Shown here: piece by piece, positions 35,154 to 46,127 of the stretch
Numbering within the stretch: position 1 is the stretch's first letter
Layout of the letters: every line of letters starts with the position of its first letter
Assembly (NCBI RefSeq): GCF_003143555.1
Contig: NZ_CP029347.1
Span: 930,001-994,000, forward strand
Reading direction: 5' to 3'
From: Saliniradius amylolyticus
GTDB taxonomy: Bacteria; Pseudomonadota; Gammaproteobacteria; Enterobacterales; Alteromonadaceae
DNA: 64,000 nucleotides
Notes under the pieces: model-generated
What the model was told of the DNA's origin: nothing
The model's database searches: none
Seen by the model: the letters and a program-made list of their open reading frames with translations, nothing else
Program-made: the position numbers and the translations under genes

Positions 35154-36518
35154 ATGGCAAAGCGAAAAACAGCCTATGTATGTTCAGATTGTGGCGCAGA
35201 GTTTCCCCGCTGGCAGGGGCAGTGCAACGAGTGCGGAGCCTGGAACACTATCTCTGAGTTCGTGATCGCCTCGGCAAAAGAAAATACCGCCAGTCGCCGC
35301 AGCGGTTATGCCGGCGCGATTGCCAGTAAAGTGGAGACCTTAGATCAAATTGATCTGCAGGCCTTACCCAGATTCAGTTCCGGCTTTAGGGAACTGGATC
35401 GGGTGTTGGGGGGCGGTGTTGTGCCGGGCTCGGCCACCCTGATCGGTGGCTCTCCGGGCGCGGGTAAAAGCACCCTGTTGCTGCAGACCATGTGTTATCT
35501 GGCTGCCCAGCAACAAGCCTTGTATGTCACTGGGGAGGAGTCATTACAACAGGTTGCACTCAGAGCCAACCGTCTGGGTTTACCCACCGATACTTTAAAG
35601 CTGTTGGCAGAGACGAATGTGGAGACGATTTGTGATCTGGCGCTCAATCACAAGCCGAAGATTATGGTGATCGACTCCATCCAGGTGATGCATGTGTCCG
35701 ATGTGCAATCGGCACCGGGCAGTGTCTCCCAGGTACGTGAAAGCGCCGCGTTTCTGACCCGTTTTGCCAAACAGCATCATATTGCGATGCTGATCGTTGG
35801 TCATGTTACCAAGGAAGGTAGCCTGGCAGGCCCCAAGGTTCTGGAGCATTGTATCGATTGCTCCATGATGCTGGAAGGGGACGGGGACAGCCGTTTCCGT
35901 ACCCTGCGTGGGCATAAGAATCGTTTCGGAGCCGTTAATGAGTTGGGCGTGTTTGCCATGACTGATAAAGGGCTAAAGGAAGTGAGTAACCCCTCGGCCA
36001 TCTTTTTGAGCCGTGAAGACGCGCCCAGTCCCGGCAGCGTGGTGATGGTTGTCTGGGAGGGGACCCGTCCTTTGCTGGTGGAGATACAGGCTTTGGTGGA
36101 TTATTCACAGATGGCTAACCCCAGGCGCTTGGCGGTGGGGTTGGAGCAAAACCGGTTGGCCATGTTGCTGGCGGTAGTGCACCGTCATGGGAATGTGCAA
36201 ATGAATGACCAGGACGTGTTTGTCAACGTGGTCGGCGGGGTCAAGGTCGCGGAAACGGGCGCCGATCTGGCACTGCTGTTAGCCATGGTGTCGAGCTTTC
36301 GTAACGAACCGCTGCCTAGGGAACTGATTGTCTTTGGGGAAGTCGGGCTGGCCGGAGAAATTCGTCCAGTGCCCAATGGCACAGAACGCCTGGCAGAGGC
36401 GGCGAAACACGGCTTTACCCGTGCTATCGTACCGGCCGCCAATGCCCCCAAGACAGCCATCAAAGGGATGCAAGTGAGCGGGGTTAAGCGCTTATCCGAG
36501 GCGTTGGAATTACTATAG
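35154..36518 (+). CDS. radA: DNA repair protein RadA
   Basis: A 454-residue RecA-like ATPase promoting branch migration in recombination. The N-terminal zinc finger is C10-C13-C24-C27 (CSDCG...CNECG). Walker A is GGSPGAGKST (98-107). The RadA-specific motif is KNRFG, within HKNRFGAVNELG. The C-terminal Lon-protease-like domain contains ADLALLLAMVSS and GEVGLAGEIRPV. All key parts are intact and length is normal. Confidence 0.96.
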   Translation: MAKRKTAYVCSDCGAEFPRWQGQCNECGAWNTISEFVIASAKENTASRRSGYAGAIASKVETLDQIDLQALPRFSSGFRELDRVLGGGVVPGSATLIGGSPGAGKSTLLLQTMCYLAAQQQALYVTGEESLQQVALRANRLGLPTDTLKLLAETNVETICDLALNHKPKIMVIDSIQVMHVSDVQSAPGSVSQVRESAAFLTRFAKQHHIAMLIVGHVTKEGSLAGPKVLEHCIDCSMMLEGDGDSRFRTLRGHKNRFGAVNELGVFAMTDKGLKEVSNPSAIFLSREDAPSPGSVVMVVWEGTRPLLVEIQALVDYSQMANPRRLAVGLEQNRLAMLLAVVHRHGNVQMNDQDVFVNVVGGVKVAETGADLALLLAMVSSFRNEPLPRELIVFGEVGLAGEIRPVPNGTERLAEAAKHGFTRAIVPAANAPKTAIKGMQVSGVKRLSEALELL

Positions 36519-36594
36519 AGTCTTTGACCTTAGACCTGAAAATCGCTAGGTTACGTCGTCGAGTATAGTTGGTTGATTTTAAAAGGAGTTTCAA

Positions 36595-38526
36595 ATGTTA
36601 AGGATGGACTTGAGAGTCGTCACATTGCTGACGGCTTTGATGACGTCAGTCGTTTTCTCTGACCCCCTGCCAGTCAAATATTTTAGTGCTCTCCCCAAAT
36701 ACACGAGCCCGAAACTGTCGCCCGATGGTAGCAAGCTGGCGATGATCCAGAACCTGCAGAAACCCGAGATGGCGGTTTTGAGAATGATTCATCTGGATAG
36801 AGACGGTAGCAAACTGTTGGTGCGCACAGATAATGAAGATGTCCGTATCCGATGGTTTCGCTGGGCGAATAATAAGACTTTACTAGTGGGGTTAAGCTAC
36901 GCTTGGAATCGGTATGGCGTAGACACCAGAGAAACCCGCTTAGTTGCAGTCGACGTAGATCAAGTAGACGTTGAGCCGCGAGCTGTTATTGAACCCAAAA
37001 CCTCTTCTCTGCGCAATGAGCACAACTCCCAGTACCAAGACACAGTGGTTGATTTTTTACCTGACGATCCGGACCATATCTTGATGGCTCTTGATTTAGA
37101 CCAGGCTCTGCAACCCTCCGTGTACAAAGTCAATATCAATAAAAGAAACAGTACGGAAAGATTAGTCAGAGGCAAGATGAGAATAAGGGAGTGGTTTACT
37201 GATCAGCAACATCGGGTTCGTATCGGGCGCTCGGTTGACTATGATGATGGTCAAACTCGTATCATGCACCGTTTCAATGCAGAAGATGACTGGAAGACTC
37301 TTTTTGAGTATAACGCAATGAAGGACCCAGCCATCACCATCAGAGGCTTCGGGCTCGACCCCAATATTCTTTATTACACCAAGTACCTAGATGACAAACA
37401 GGCACTGTTTAAGATGGACTTGAGTCTTCAGCAGAGTGAGTTGGTGTTCGCGGATGAACATTATGATGTTGATGGGCGGCTGTTGTACTCGGATAAAACT
37501 GGTGAAGTCATCGGTATTCTGAATGCTAATGCTACAGGTGGACGGGTCTATTTCGATGATGAGTACAAAAGCTTTAAGGCTCTCGTAGATAATGCCTTAC
37601 CTGAGACCAGTAATTTTCTGGTCGATTTCAGCCGTGATGAACAACGTTATCTGTTGTATACCGAGAGTGACTCACAGCCGGGGGCTTATTATCTTGGCCA
37701 CAGAGGCAAAGGGGAGCTAGGGTTCTTATTCTCCCAATATCCAGGATTGATCCAGGCTGAGTTACCAGAGCATGAGCTTGTGACCTATACCGCGCGGGAT
37801 GGGACCAAAATAGAGGGCTACCTGACTGTGCCAATCGGACACCAAGCGCCTTTCCCCACTATTATTCACCCTCATGGTGGTCCCGGAGCTAGGGACATGG
37901 ATGGGTTTGATTATTGGACATCTTTTTTCGCCAGTCGCGGCTACGCGGTATTTCGGCCCAATTTTCGTGGCTCGTCGGGCTATGGTTACGAATTTGCCAT
38001 GGAGCAGATGAAAGGCTGGGGCTTAACCATGCAGGATGATATTACCGATGCTGCACTCTGGCTTGCCGATAAGGGAATAGCGGATGCCCAGAAAATGTGC
38101 ATTGTTGGGGCCAGCTATGGTGGTTATGCGGCTGCGATGGCAACGGTCAAAGCTCCAGACTTGTTCAGGTGTGCGGTGGCTTTTGCCGGAGTGTTCAATC
38201 TTAAAGACCTTGTAAGTAAGAGTCGTCGTTATACCAATTATGCGTTTGTGAAAAACCAGATCGGCGATAATTGGGACGATCTTGAAGCACGTTCACCCTA
38301 TTACTATGTATCCAAAATCAAAACGCCTCTATTGCTCTTACATGGAGAGGACGATCGTGTAGTGGATGTATACCAGAGTGAGGACTTTGCTGATGAGTTG
38401 GAAGATGAAGGCAAAGTAGTAAGATATGTGGAGCTGGAAAATGGTGACCATTACCTTTCTATTCAGCGCAACCGGCATCGGGTTTTTAAAGAACTCGACT
38501 CATTTTTAGGCGAGCATCTGCAATGA
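36595..38526 (+). CDS. S9-family prolyl oligopeptidase-like peptidase
   Basis: A 643-residue secreted or periplasmic serine peptidase. A signal peptide covers about residues 1-22 (cleavage near FSD). Residues about 30-380 form the beta-propeller, and 390-643 the alpha/beta hydrolase domain. The triad is S507 in GASYGGYA, D587 in HGEDDRVV and H619 in NGDHYL. It is of the acylaminoacyl-/dipeptidyl-peptidase branch. An AAAAGGAG precedes the start. Coding style is more A+T-rich than radA upstream. Confidence 0.9.
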   Translation: MLRMDLRVVTLLTALMTSVVFSDPLPVKYFSALPKYTSPKLSPDGSKLAMIQNLQKPEMAVLRMIHLDRDGSKLLVRTDNEDVRIRWFRWANNKTLLVGLSYAWNRYGVDTRETRLVAVDVDQVDVEPRAVIEPKTSSLRNEHNSQYQDTVVDFLPDDPDHILMALDLDQALQPSVYKVNINKRNSTERLVRGKMRIREWFTDQQHRVRIGRSVDYDDGQTRIMHRFNAEDDWKTLFEYNAMKDPAITIRGFGLDPNILYYTKYLDDKQALFKMDLSLQQSELVFADEHYDVDGRLLYSDKTGEVIGILNANATGGRVYFDDEYKSFKALVDNALPETSNFLVDFSRDEQRYLLYTESDSQPGAYYLGHRGKGELGFLFSQYPGLIQAELPEHELVTYTARDGTKIEGYLTVPIGHQAPFPTIIHPHGGPGARDMDGFDYWTSFFASRGYAVFRPNFRGSSGYGYEFAMEQMKGWGLTMQDDITDAALWLADKGIADAQKMCIVGASYGGYAAAMATVKAPDLFRCAVAFAGVFNLKDLVSKSRRYTNYAFVKNQIGDNWDDLEARSPYYYVSKIKTPLLLLHGEDDRVVDVYQSEDFADELEDEGKVVRYVELENGDHYLSIQRNRHRVFKELDSFLGEHLQ

Positions 38527-38535
38527 TTCAATTCA

Positions 38536-38895
38536 CTAACTGCTATCGCTTAATAGCTTACTGAGTTCGCGCTTTAACAAACTCTCGTCACCGGTGTTCA
38601 ATTCCACAATTCGGCGCAGGCGGCTGGCGCTATCGATGTCTATCAGGGTGATATGCAAGCCGAGTTGCTCACCCTCTTGGTGACGAATATCTCCCTCAAG
38701 AATGATGGGCTCATTATTAGGCAGGGTCAGCTTGAGTAATACCGGTAGCTCAGGGTTGAGCTGAGTATTGTCGGGACACTCCAGCAAAACGCCTTTTAAG
38801 GAGAGGTCGTCCAGTTGGCAACTCAGTACCAGTTGTTCCTGGCGAACTTCACCGGGGGCGGGGAAAGGAATGCGGGTAAAGTGTCGGCGATCCAT
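38536..38895 (-). CDS. Single-domain PilZ protein
   Basis: A 119-residue stand-alone PilZ protein. RxxxR is R4-H-F-T-R8 and DxSxxG is DLSLKG near residue 31, so the c-di-GMP site looks complete. The protein has no output domain, so it would act by binding a partner when c-di-GMP is present. Its stop is 10 bp from the end of the convergent peptidase gene. Confidence 0.88.
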   Translation of the reverse strand: MDRRHFTRIPFPAPGEVRQEQLVLSCQLDDLSLKGVLLECPDNTQLNPELPVLLKLTLPNNEPIILEGDIRHQEGEQLGLHITLIDIDSASRLRRIVELNTGDESLLKRELSKLLSDSS

Positions 38896-38979
38896 AGGGT
38901 GTTTAAAGTTACTTAGCGTAGAAAAAGCATAGTCGGTTTTATGGTTATTGATAACTGGCTATGCGATTCGCCGGCTTTG

Positions 38980-39735
38980 TCAGTTCGAAGTGCTCACCAC
39001 TTGCGGCTTATGGGCCTGTAAAATGGCTTGGATTGTCCCGTCCTTTCGCAGTGCCCGGGTCGCGTCCTGAAGTCGTAGGCTAATATCGTCAGATAAGCCT
39101 GCCTTAGACAGACCGATGTAAACCGGAGAATCGGTAGTGAAGGATAGAGGCTGCACTTTAAACTGGCCTCGCGAATGTTCCTTTTGCATCTGGTAATAGC
39201 CATAGTAGTCAGTGGCCATCATCACATCGATGCGTCCTTTGTTGAGCATTCCAAAGCCCGCACTTAAACTTCCCACTTCCACCAGTTGGATATGATCACG
39301 CATCCGTTCAAACTCCTTGGCGTAGGTAAAGCCCCGCATGACACCGACGATGAGACCGGCCAGTTGTCTGGGCTGGCTGATATTGAGTTCGGAAGCGGTC
39401 CTGGAAAACAATAAGCTGGTACTGGCAATGGAATAAGGCTCCATGTGCATATACTCAAGGCGCTCATCCGTTCGACGCAAGCCAGACATGATCTGGGTTT
39501 CTCCGCTTTTCATGTACTTCAGGCAGCGACCAAAGGGGGTATTGATGGTGAACGTCAGGGAGACTTTGGCTCTGTCAGCAATCGCCTGAACCACGGCGAC
39601 ACTGTAGCCTGTCCAATGGCCATCCGGGGTCTGGATTTGTCGGGGAGGGAAGTGATCCACACACATTTGTACATTGGCATCCGCCGGCCCGGTATGACCA
39701 GAAAAAGAACAGAGAAATAATAGAACGACGGTCAA
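38980..39735 (-). CDS. Periplasmic solute-binding protein (SBP_bac_3 type)
   Basis: A 251-residue family-3 solute-binding-like protein. A short signal peptide (about residues 1-20) precedes the mature domain, which begins VQMCVDHFPPRQI. Typical features are GYSVAVVQAIADRAKVSLTF, GETQIMSGLRRTDERLEYM and the DVMMATDYYGYYQ segment. No ABC permease or ATPase is near, so it may be an orphan sensor or scavenger rather than a transporter part. The start appears to be TTG, as no ATG or GTG is available in frame upstream before a stop. Confidence 0.78.
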   Translation of the reverse strand: MTVVLLFLCSFSGHTGPADANVQMCVDHFPPRQIQTPDGHWTGYSVAVVQAIADRAKVSLTFTINTPFGRCLKYMKSGETQIMSGLRRTDERLEYMHMEPYSIASTSLLFSRTASELNISQPRQLAGLIVGVMRGFTYAKEFERMRDHIQLVEVGSLSAGFGMLNKGRIDVMMATDYYGYYQMQKEHSRGQFKVQPLSFTTDSPVYIGLSKAGLSDDISLRLQDATRALRKDGTIQAILQAHKPQVVSTSN

Positions 39736-39911
39736 ACAGCGAATAGACTCACCTGTACAACTACTGCGGCGAAAGTTTGACCATTTTACGAGAGTCTAAA
39801 GTGACTTTCCAGAACGTTGATAAATTAAACCGTTATTTGAAATAGCAACAAGGTGTTAAGAATGGCACCTGCAAGTTGCCATTTTACTCGTCTGATTGAG
39901 TAGTAGGAAAA

Positions 39912-39931
39912 GGGGAGCTCTCTGGCTCCCC
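39912..39931 (-). terminator. Terminator of ettA
   Basis: GGGGAGC and GCTCCCC form a 7-bp stem with a 6-nt loop, followed on the minus strand by TTTTCC. It lies 7 bp beyond the ettA stop codon. Confidence 0.75.
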
Positions 39932-39937
39932 GGTATC

Positions 39938-41608
<1,671 letters not shown>

Positions 41609-41690
41609 AGCTTTCTACTGGTGTTGAGTGAGGGCGCTATTGTATTGGAGGGGACGGACCAGAACAAGCGTTGCGGGCGTCAGGAGCGTC

Positions 41691-43490
41691 TCAGGCGGTT
41701 GCGGGTTGGGCGGTGGCCACCACAACCTGATTACGCCCCTTGTTTTTGGCGTTATACATGGCCTTATCGGCCACACCAATGAGCTTATCGAGGTTGTAGC
41801 CGCTGCTTTGCGTATCGGTGACACCAAAACTGGCAGTGACCCGAATGCGATGACCATCCTCTTCGATAACCACCTCTTCCAAGGCGCGGCGACACTCTTC
41901 GGCAAAGTTCTGACAGTGCTCCTTATCGCAGCCGGGCAGCACAAAGCAAAACTCTTCGCCGCCGATGCGGGCAAAAATATCGCTTTGGCGGCTGACCTTC
42001 TGGCAGGTGGCCACGACCTGCTTAAGTACCCAATCGCCAGTGGCATGGCCGAATCGATCATTGATGGATTTAAATTTATCTAAATCGAACACCACAATAC
42101 CCAGAATCTGACGGGTGTTTTTACAGTACTCCAGGGCGTATTTAGCCGCTTGCAGCAGGTGGCGGCGGTTGGAAATTTCGGTCAGACTGTCTCGCTCGGC
42201 CAGGGCTTTGAGGCGCTTCTGGGTAGTGTGGTTCTTGTACAGCCACAGCCCCAGTACCAGCACCGCCAGAATCAAAAACAGCACCGCAAAACGGGTGTTC
42301 TCGGCCTCGGTTTGCGCCAGAATTTGGCGGGTGCGCAGCAGGGTATTTTCTTTATTTAACAGCTCAATCTTATTTTGTTGTTGGGTGGCTTTATGCACCG
42401 CCAACTGATAGGCCATATTGCGGGCGTGAATATCGTCCAGGTAGGTCTGATTGGCCTGGGCGTATTGCTCATAATAATTGAGCGCCTGAGCCGGCTGATT
42501 ACGCTGCCTGGCGATTTGATACAGTACCTCATAGGCGCGGATTCTTGACTCGGTGTTGCCGTAGTCCTCAAGGAGCCCAAGAGTCTTCTGGGCATGAGTT
42601 CTGGCCTGATTGAGTGCGCCGGTCTCAAGGTAGGCTTTAGCCAGAAGACTGTTAAAAACGCTTATCAAGGCCTTGGAACCGATAGACTCAACGACTGGCA
42701 GGTTTTGATTTAACAGGGCAATCGCTTGCGAGTATTGCTGTTGGTCAATGTACACCTTAGCCTGGTGACCGTTAAATATCTGCACGGGGAGCTCTTCGTT
42801 AGCCTGTTCACACACCGCTTTGCCCTCGCTAAACTCGGCGGAATCAACGGATAGCTGACCAAGGGCTAACTGGGCTTCCAACATAAGGCGGTACGCAAAA
42901 CATTGTAACCGTATAGACGTATTCGCTTTAGTGACAGCGCGGGCATAGGGTAAGCCGAGCGAGTATTGCTCCAAATGGTTATAGAAAATAGCGGTATTAA
43001 TATACGCCATCTGGAAAAGTTGATCATCTGAGGAAAGCGGTTCAACCAATTGATGAAGTTCTTCTATCAGTTCTAACCCTCTGTACCAGTCATCAACTTT
43101 GGAATTAGCCAATAGATTGACAATGGTGCCCTTGGCGCGAATTGAGACTCTCTGCAGTTGTTGCCCCGCGCCGTCTTTATTCGACTCAATGCGTTGAATC
43201 AATTGTTCCAGGTCACTGATCGCCAATTGGGGCTGACCATGAATGGCCGTATTATAAGCGCTTAGGTATTCAAAATTGGCTTGCTGGGTTTCTGAAAGTG
43301 AATCCACATGGGGTTTAACCTGTGCCAGTAACTGATCCAGCTTATCTGGGTTCTGGCTGCGTACCCGGTTGGCCTCGTCCAGCAGCTCTGCTGGTGTGCT
43401 GGGTTGAGCGAGTAGGGGGGAAAGTGGCAGCATTAATATCAATATCAGCCCGATGGACCACCATTGATTATTAATGCTGCCAGGTCTCAT
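41691..43490 (-). CDS. TPR-containing membrane diguanylate cyclase
   Basis: A 599-residue protein. A signal peptide or first helix (about 10-28) is followed by a periplasmic helical repeat region (TPR-like, about 30-370), a coiled segment, a transmembrane helix (about 400-418) and a C-terminal GGDEF domain. The active-site motif is GGEEF starting at residue 510. RQSD five residues before it is an intact inhibitory site, so it should make c-di-GMP with product feedback. It begins 21 bp after the candidate borosin precursor gene on the same strand, so it may be co-transcribed with it. Confidence 0.9.
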   Translation of the reverse strand: MRPGSINNQWWSIGLILILMLPLSPLLAQPSTPAELLDEANRVRSQNPDKLDQLLAQVKPHVDSLSETQQANFEYLSAYNTAIHGQPQLAISDLEQLIQRIESNKDGAGQQLQRVSIRAKGTIVNLLANSKVDDWYRGLELIEELHQLVEPLSSDDQLFQMAYINTAIFYNHLEQYSLGLPYARAVTKANTSIRLQCFAYRLMLEAQLALGQLSVDSAEFSEGKAVCEQANEELPVQIFNGHQAKVYIDQQQYSQAIALLNQNLPVVESIGSKALISVFNSLLAKAYLETGALNQARTHAQKTLGLLEDYGNTESRIRAYEVLYQIARQRNQPAQALNYYEQYAQANQTYLDDIHARNMAYQLAVHKATQQQNKIELLNKENTLLRTRQILAQTEAENTRFAVLFLILAVLVLGLWLYKNHTTQKRLKALAERDSLTEISNRRHLLQAAKYALEYCKNTRQILGIVVFDLDKFKSINDRFGHATGDWVLKQVVATCQKVSRQSDIFARIGGEEFCFVLPGCDKEHCQNFAEECRRALEEVVIEEDGHRIRVTASFGVTDTQSSGYNLDKLIGVADKAMYNAKNKGRNQVVVATAQPATA

Positions 43491-43511
43491 CAGTTTATGA
43501 CGCCTCGTTGC

Positions 43512-43694
43512 CTAGGCAACATTGCGTTCCTTCTCGGGTTGCTTGTCTTTCTTATTCGGATCGTCATCGTCAGGCTCTGTGATAAGACACATCTGATGGC
43601 CGTTGCAGCTTGCCATTAATTGCTCGGCAATGACATCCTGATTGGCATAGGCGCTGGCGCCCAGTTGTTCCAGTTCTTGAACTCTTGAAATCAT
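43512..43694 (-). CDS. Candidate split-borosin precursor peptide
   Basis: A 60-residue peptide. Residues 1-30 look helical and acidic-amphipathic (VQELEQLGASAYANQDVIAEQL). A short hydrophobic stretch M35-C36-L37-I38-T39 is followed by an acidic run (EPDDDD) and a charged tail. This layout, a binding helix region then a beta-prone hydrophobic core near the C-terminus, resembles SonA of Shewanella, whose core is backbone N-methylated. A strong AAGGAG lies 6 nt before the ATG, which supports real translation. It sits 145 bp downstream of the SonM-like methyltransferase and 21 bp before the diguanylate cyclase. No direct sequence match to SonA can be claimed by eye; identity as substrate is inference. 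Confidence 0.68.
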   Translation of the reverse strand: MISRVQELEQLGASAYANQDVIAEQLMASCNGHQMCLITEPDDDDPNKKDKQPEKERNVA

Positions 43695-43839
43695 ATTATT
43701 CTCCTTGTCCTTCGATCGGTGCAGAAGCAGTTGAGTACCGCCACTTTGTAAGTTCCGGCTCTACGACCACTTACCAGAGCCAAAAACCATTGTATGAGCT
43801 TGAATACGTTTGTCCAGTCAATCATCTGTGCAACTCATT

Positions 43840-44637
43840 TCAATCGGTCACTAGCTTGAGTCCACTATCCAGAGCCCTAAGCCGTTGGCGGACTCTGGGG
43901 TTATCCTGCATCTTTTGCGCCGGCGGAATGACTAATGTGGTGTGCATATAAAGCTCGGCCCGGGGCAGGTCGGCAAGCGCCACCGACTCGTTTCGTATCT
44001 CGTCGATGGGCAGTACCTTGGCCTGATACAGGACTACCTCATGTTCGGCCGGGTAGGTCTCAAGTAAAATATCCACCAACACCTGCCGGTATTCCGCGCC
44101 GGTAGAAAACTTGCCCAGAGACTGGTCTCCGGCCAGCCCTACCTGCCATAAAATCAGGTAGGCAGCCGGGTCCACCACCCGCTGATAAAACATAAACTGG
44201 CTGGCTTCGTAGTGCTGACAGCCCACACGGCCCGGATCGATGCCGAGATCGGCATACAGGCAGGACTCGGCCGAGATACCCGGCTCCATATGGGCGACAA
44301 AGCCTTCATCGCGGGCCTTGTTAATGGCGCGGTGGGCCACACAGGCAAAAATACCGGGGTGGCCGTAAAAGGCGGCCACTACCCGCTTACCGGTCCGCAC
44401 TTCCTCAACGATGGCTTCCACCATTTCCTGATAGGAATCATTGCGGGACTTACCCTCTTCGTAATAAGGCTGCAGGCTGCGTACATCGGCGTTCATCTCC
44501 TCGACCCATTTTTCGGTGATGCCGTGGGACATCAGCGAGAAGACCACATCGGCCTTTTCAATGTAATCCCGACACAACGGGGCAATATGGGCGCCCAGGG
44601 TCATGCCGGTGCCGACACAGACTAAGGATGGGGGCAT
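43840..44637 (-). CDS. Split-borosin alpha-N-methyltransferase (SonM-like)
   Basis: A 265-residue SAM-dependent methyltransferase of the tetrapyrrole-methylase fold. CVGTGM (7-12) and YGHPGIF (91-97) form the SAM site. The spacing Y59-x5-R65-x3-Y69 equals that of the catalytic Tyr66/Arg72/Tyr76 of the fungal borosin enzyme OphMA. MEPGISAESCLYADLGIDP and the ending region resemble Shewanella SonM closely (from memory). Such enzymes methylate backbone amides of a separate precursor. It lacks the C-terminal core peptide fused in fungal enzymes, so it is of the split type. A strong AAGGAG precedes the ATG. It diverges from glyA. Cobalamin or sirohaem methyltransferase roles are unlikely, as no such genes are near. 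Confidence 0.85.
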   Translation of the reverse strand: MPPSLVCVGTGMTLGAHIAPLCRDYIEKADVVFSLMSHGITEKWVEEMNADVRSLQPYYEEGKSRNDSYQEMVEAIVEEVRTGKRVVAAFYGHPGIFACVAHRAINKARDEGFVAHMEPGISAESCLYADLGIDPGRVGCQHYEASQFMFYQRVVDPAAYLILWQVGLAGDQSLGKFSTGAEYRQVLVDILLETYPAEHEVVLYQAKVLPIDEIRNESVALADLPRAELYMHTTLVIPPAQKMQDNPRVRQRLRALDSGLKLVTD

Positions 44638-44810
44638 GAGACTCTCCTTGTTGGGTATGTCTAACCACTACGAATTAAATGACAGGGGAAGTATCCCAAG
44701 AATCGCTCTAAGAGCAAACCATTGATTCTATATTCCACTAGTGTACAAGGGCGGGAAAATGGCTAGAATATGGCCTCACTTTTTTCACCCCGCCAAGCTG
44801 AGGAGATGTC

Positions 44811-46067
44811 ATGCTGTCGCGCGATATGAACATTGCGGATTTTGATCCGGAACTGGCGAAAGCCATCCAACAGGAAAATGAGCGTCAGGAACACCATATT
44901 GAACTGATCGCTTCGGAAAACTATTGCAGTCCCCGGGTACTGGAAGCGCAGGGTTCACAACTGACCAACAAATACGCCGAAGGGTATCCTCACAAGCGTT
45001 ACTACGGCGGCTGTGAATTTGTGGATATCGCCGAAGACTTAGCCATCGAGCGCGCCAAAGAGCTGTTCGGTGCCGATTATGCCAATGTGCAGCCTCACTC
45101 CGGTTCTCAGGCCAATACCGCGGCCTTTATGGCGATGCTGGATGCTGGCGATACCGTTTTGGGGATGAGCCTGGCTCACGGTGGTCACCTGACTCATGGC
45201 GCTCATGTCAACTTCTCCGGTAAAACTTATAACGCGGTTCAGTATGGCCTGGATGAAGAAACCGGCGAGATCGATTACGCGCAGGTGGAAGCTCTGGCAC
45301 TTGAGCACAAGCCTAAGATGATCATCGGTGGCTTCTCGGCTTATTCCGGTATTGTGGACTGGGCGAAGTTTCGCGAGATTGCCGATAAAGTGGGCGCGTA
45401 CCTGCTGGTGGATATGGCTCATGTGGCAGGCTTGATTGCTGCTGGCCTCTATCCCAGCCCGATGAAACACGCCCATGTGGTGACGACTACCACCCACAAG
45501 ACTCTGGCGGGTCCTCGTGGTGGTTTGATTCTGTCGGCGTGCGGCGATGAAGACCTGTACAAGAAACTCAACAGCGCGGTATTCCCTGGTAATCAGGGCG
45601 GTCCTTTGTGTCACGTGATCGCCGGTAAGGCGGTAGCCTTTAAGGAAGCGCTGGAGCCCGAGTTTAAGGTTTACCAGCAGCAGGTGCTGGATAATGCCAA
45701 GGCCATGGTTGAGGTGATGCAGGAGCGTGGTTATAAGGTGGTGTCTAACGGTACTCACAACCACCTGTTCCTGATGGATCTGATCGACAAAGACATCACC
45801 GGTAAAGACGCCGATGCAGCGCTGGGCCGGGCCAATATCACCGTGAATAAGAACGCAGTACCCAATGATCCTCGCTCGCCGTTTGTCACCAGTGGTTTGC
45901 GTATTGGTACGCCGGCCATTACCCGCCGAGGCTTTAAGGAAGAGCAGGCCAGGCAAGTGGGTAGCTGGATCTGTGACGTGCTGGATAATATGGGCGATGA
46001 CTCAGTGATCGAACGCGTTAAAGGCGAAGTGGTTGAGCTTTGTAAGGCTTTCCCGGTTTACGCGTAA
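44811..46067 (+). CDS. glyA: Serine hydroxymethyltransferase
   Basis: A 418-residue PLP enzyme interconverting serine and glycine while charging tetrahydrofolate. The PLP lysine is K230 in [23 protein letters not shown] near the N-terminus and the [15 protein letters not shown] segment are intact. The start follows AGGAGATGTC. A good terminator follows the stop. Together with serB it covers serine-glycine metabolism, though the two are not linked. Confidence 0.97.
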   Translation: MLSRDMNIADFDPELAKAIQQENERQEHHIELIASENYCSPRVLEAQGSQLTNKYAEGYPHKRYYGGCEFVDIAEDLAIERAKELFGADYANVQPHSGSQANTAAFMAMLDAGDTVLGMSLAHGGHLTHGAHVNFSGKTYNAVQYGLDEETGEIDYAQVEALALEHKPKMIIGGFSAYSGIVDWAKFREIADKVGAYLLVDMAHVAGLIAAGLYPSPMKHAHVVTTTTHKTLAGPRGGLILSACGDEDLYKKLNSAVFPGNQGGPLCHVIAGKAVAFKEALEPEFKVYQQQVLDNAKAMVEVMQERGYKVVSNGTHNHLFLMDLIDKDITGKDADAALGRANITVNKNAVPNDPRSPFVTSGLRIGTPAITRRGFKEEQARQVGSWICDVLDNMGDDSVIERVKGEVVELCKAFPVYA

Positions 46068-46090
46068 TAACTATCGTTAGGTCCAAAATG

Positions 46091-46127
46091 AAGCCGGTCA
46101 GAGCTTAGTCTCTGACCGGCTTTTTTA
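46091..46127 (+). terminator. Terminator of glyA
   Basis: AAGCCGGTCAGAG (46091-46103) pairs with CTCTGACCGGCTT (46110-46122) around a 6-nt loop, followed by TTTT. This is a textbook intrinsic terminator 23 bp after the stop. Confidence 0.9.

Noticed and set aside
43840-44637. Cobalamin or sirohaem precorrin methyltransferase
   Set aside because: The fold is shared, but the Tyr/Arg/Tyr spacing and the surrounding residues fit borosin enzymes and no tetrapyrrole genes are near.
45039-45956. A 305-residue open frame on the minus strand
   Set aside because: It is antisense to glyA, which is fully convincing; the long frame is a codon-bias shadow.
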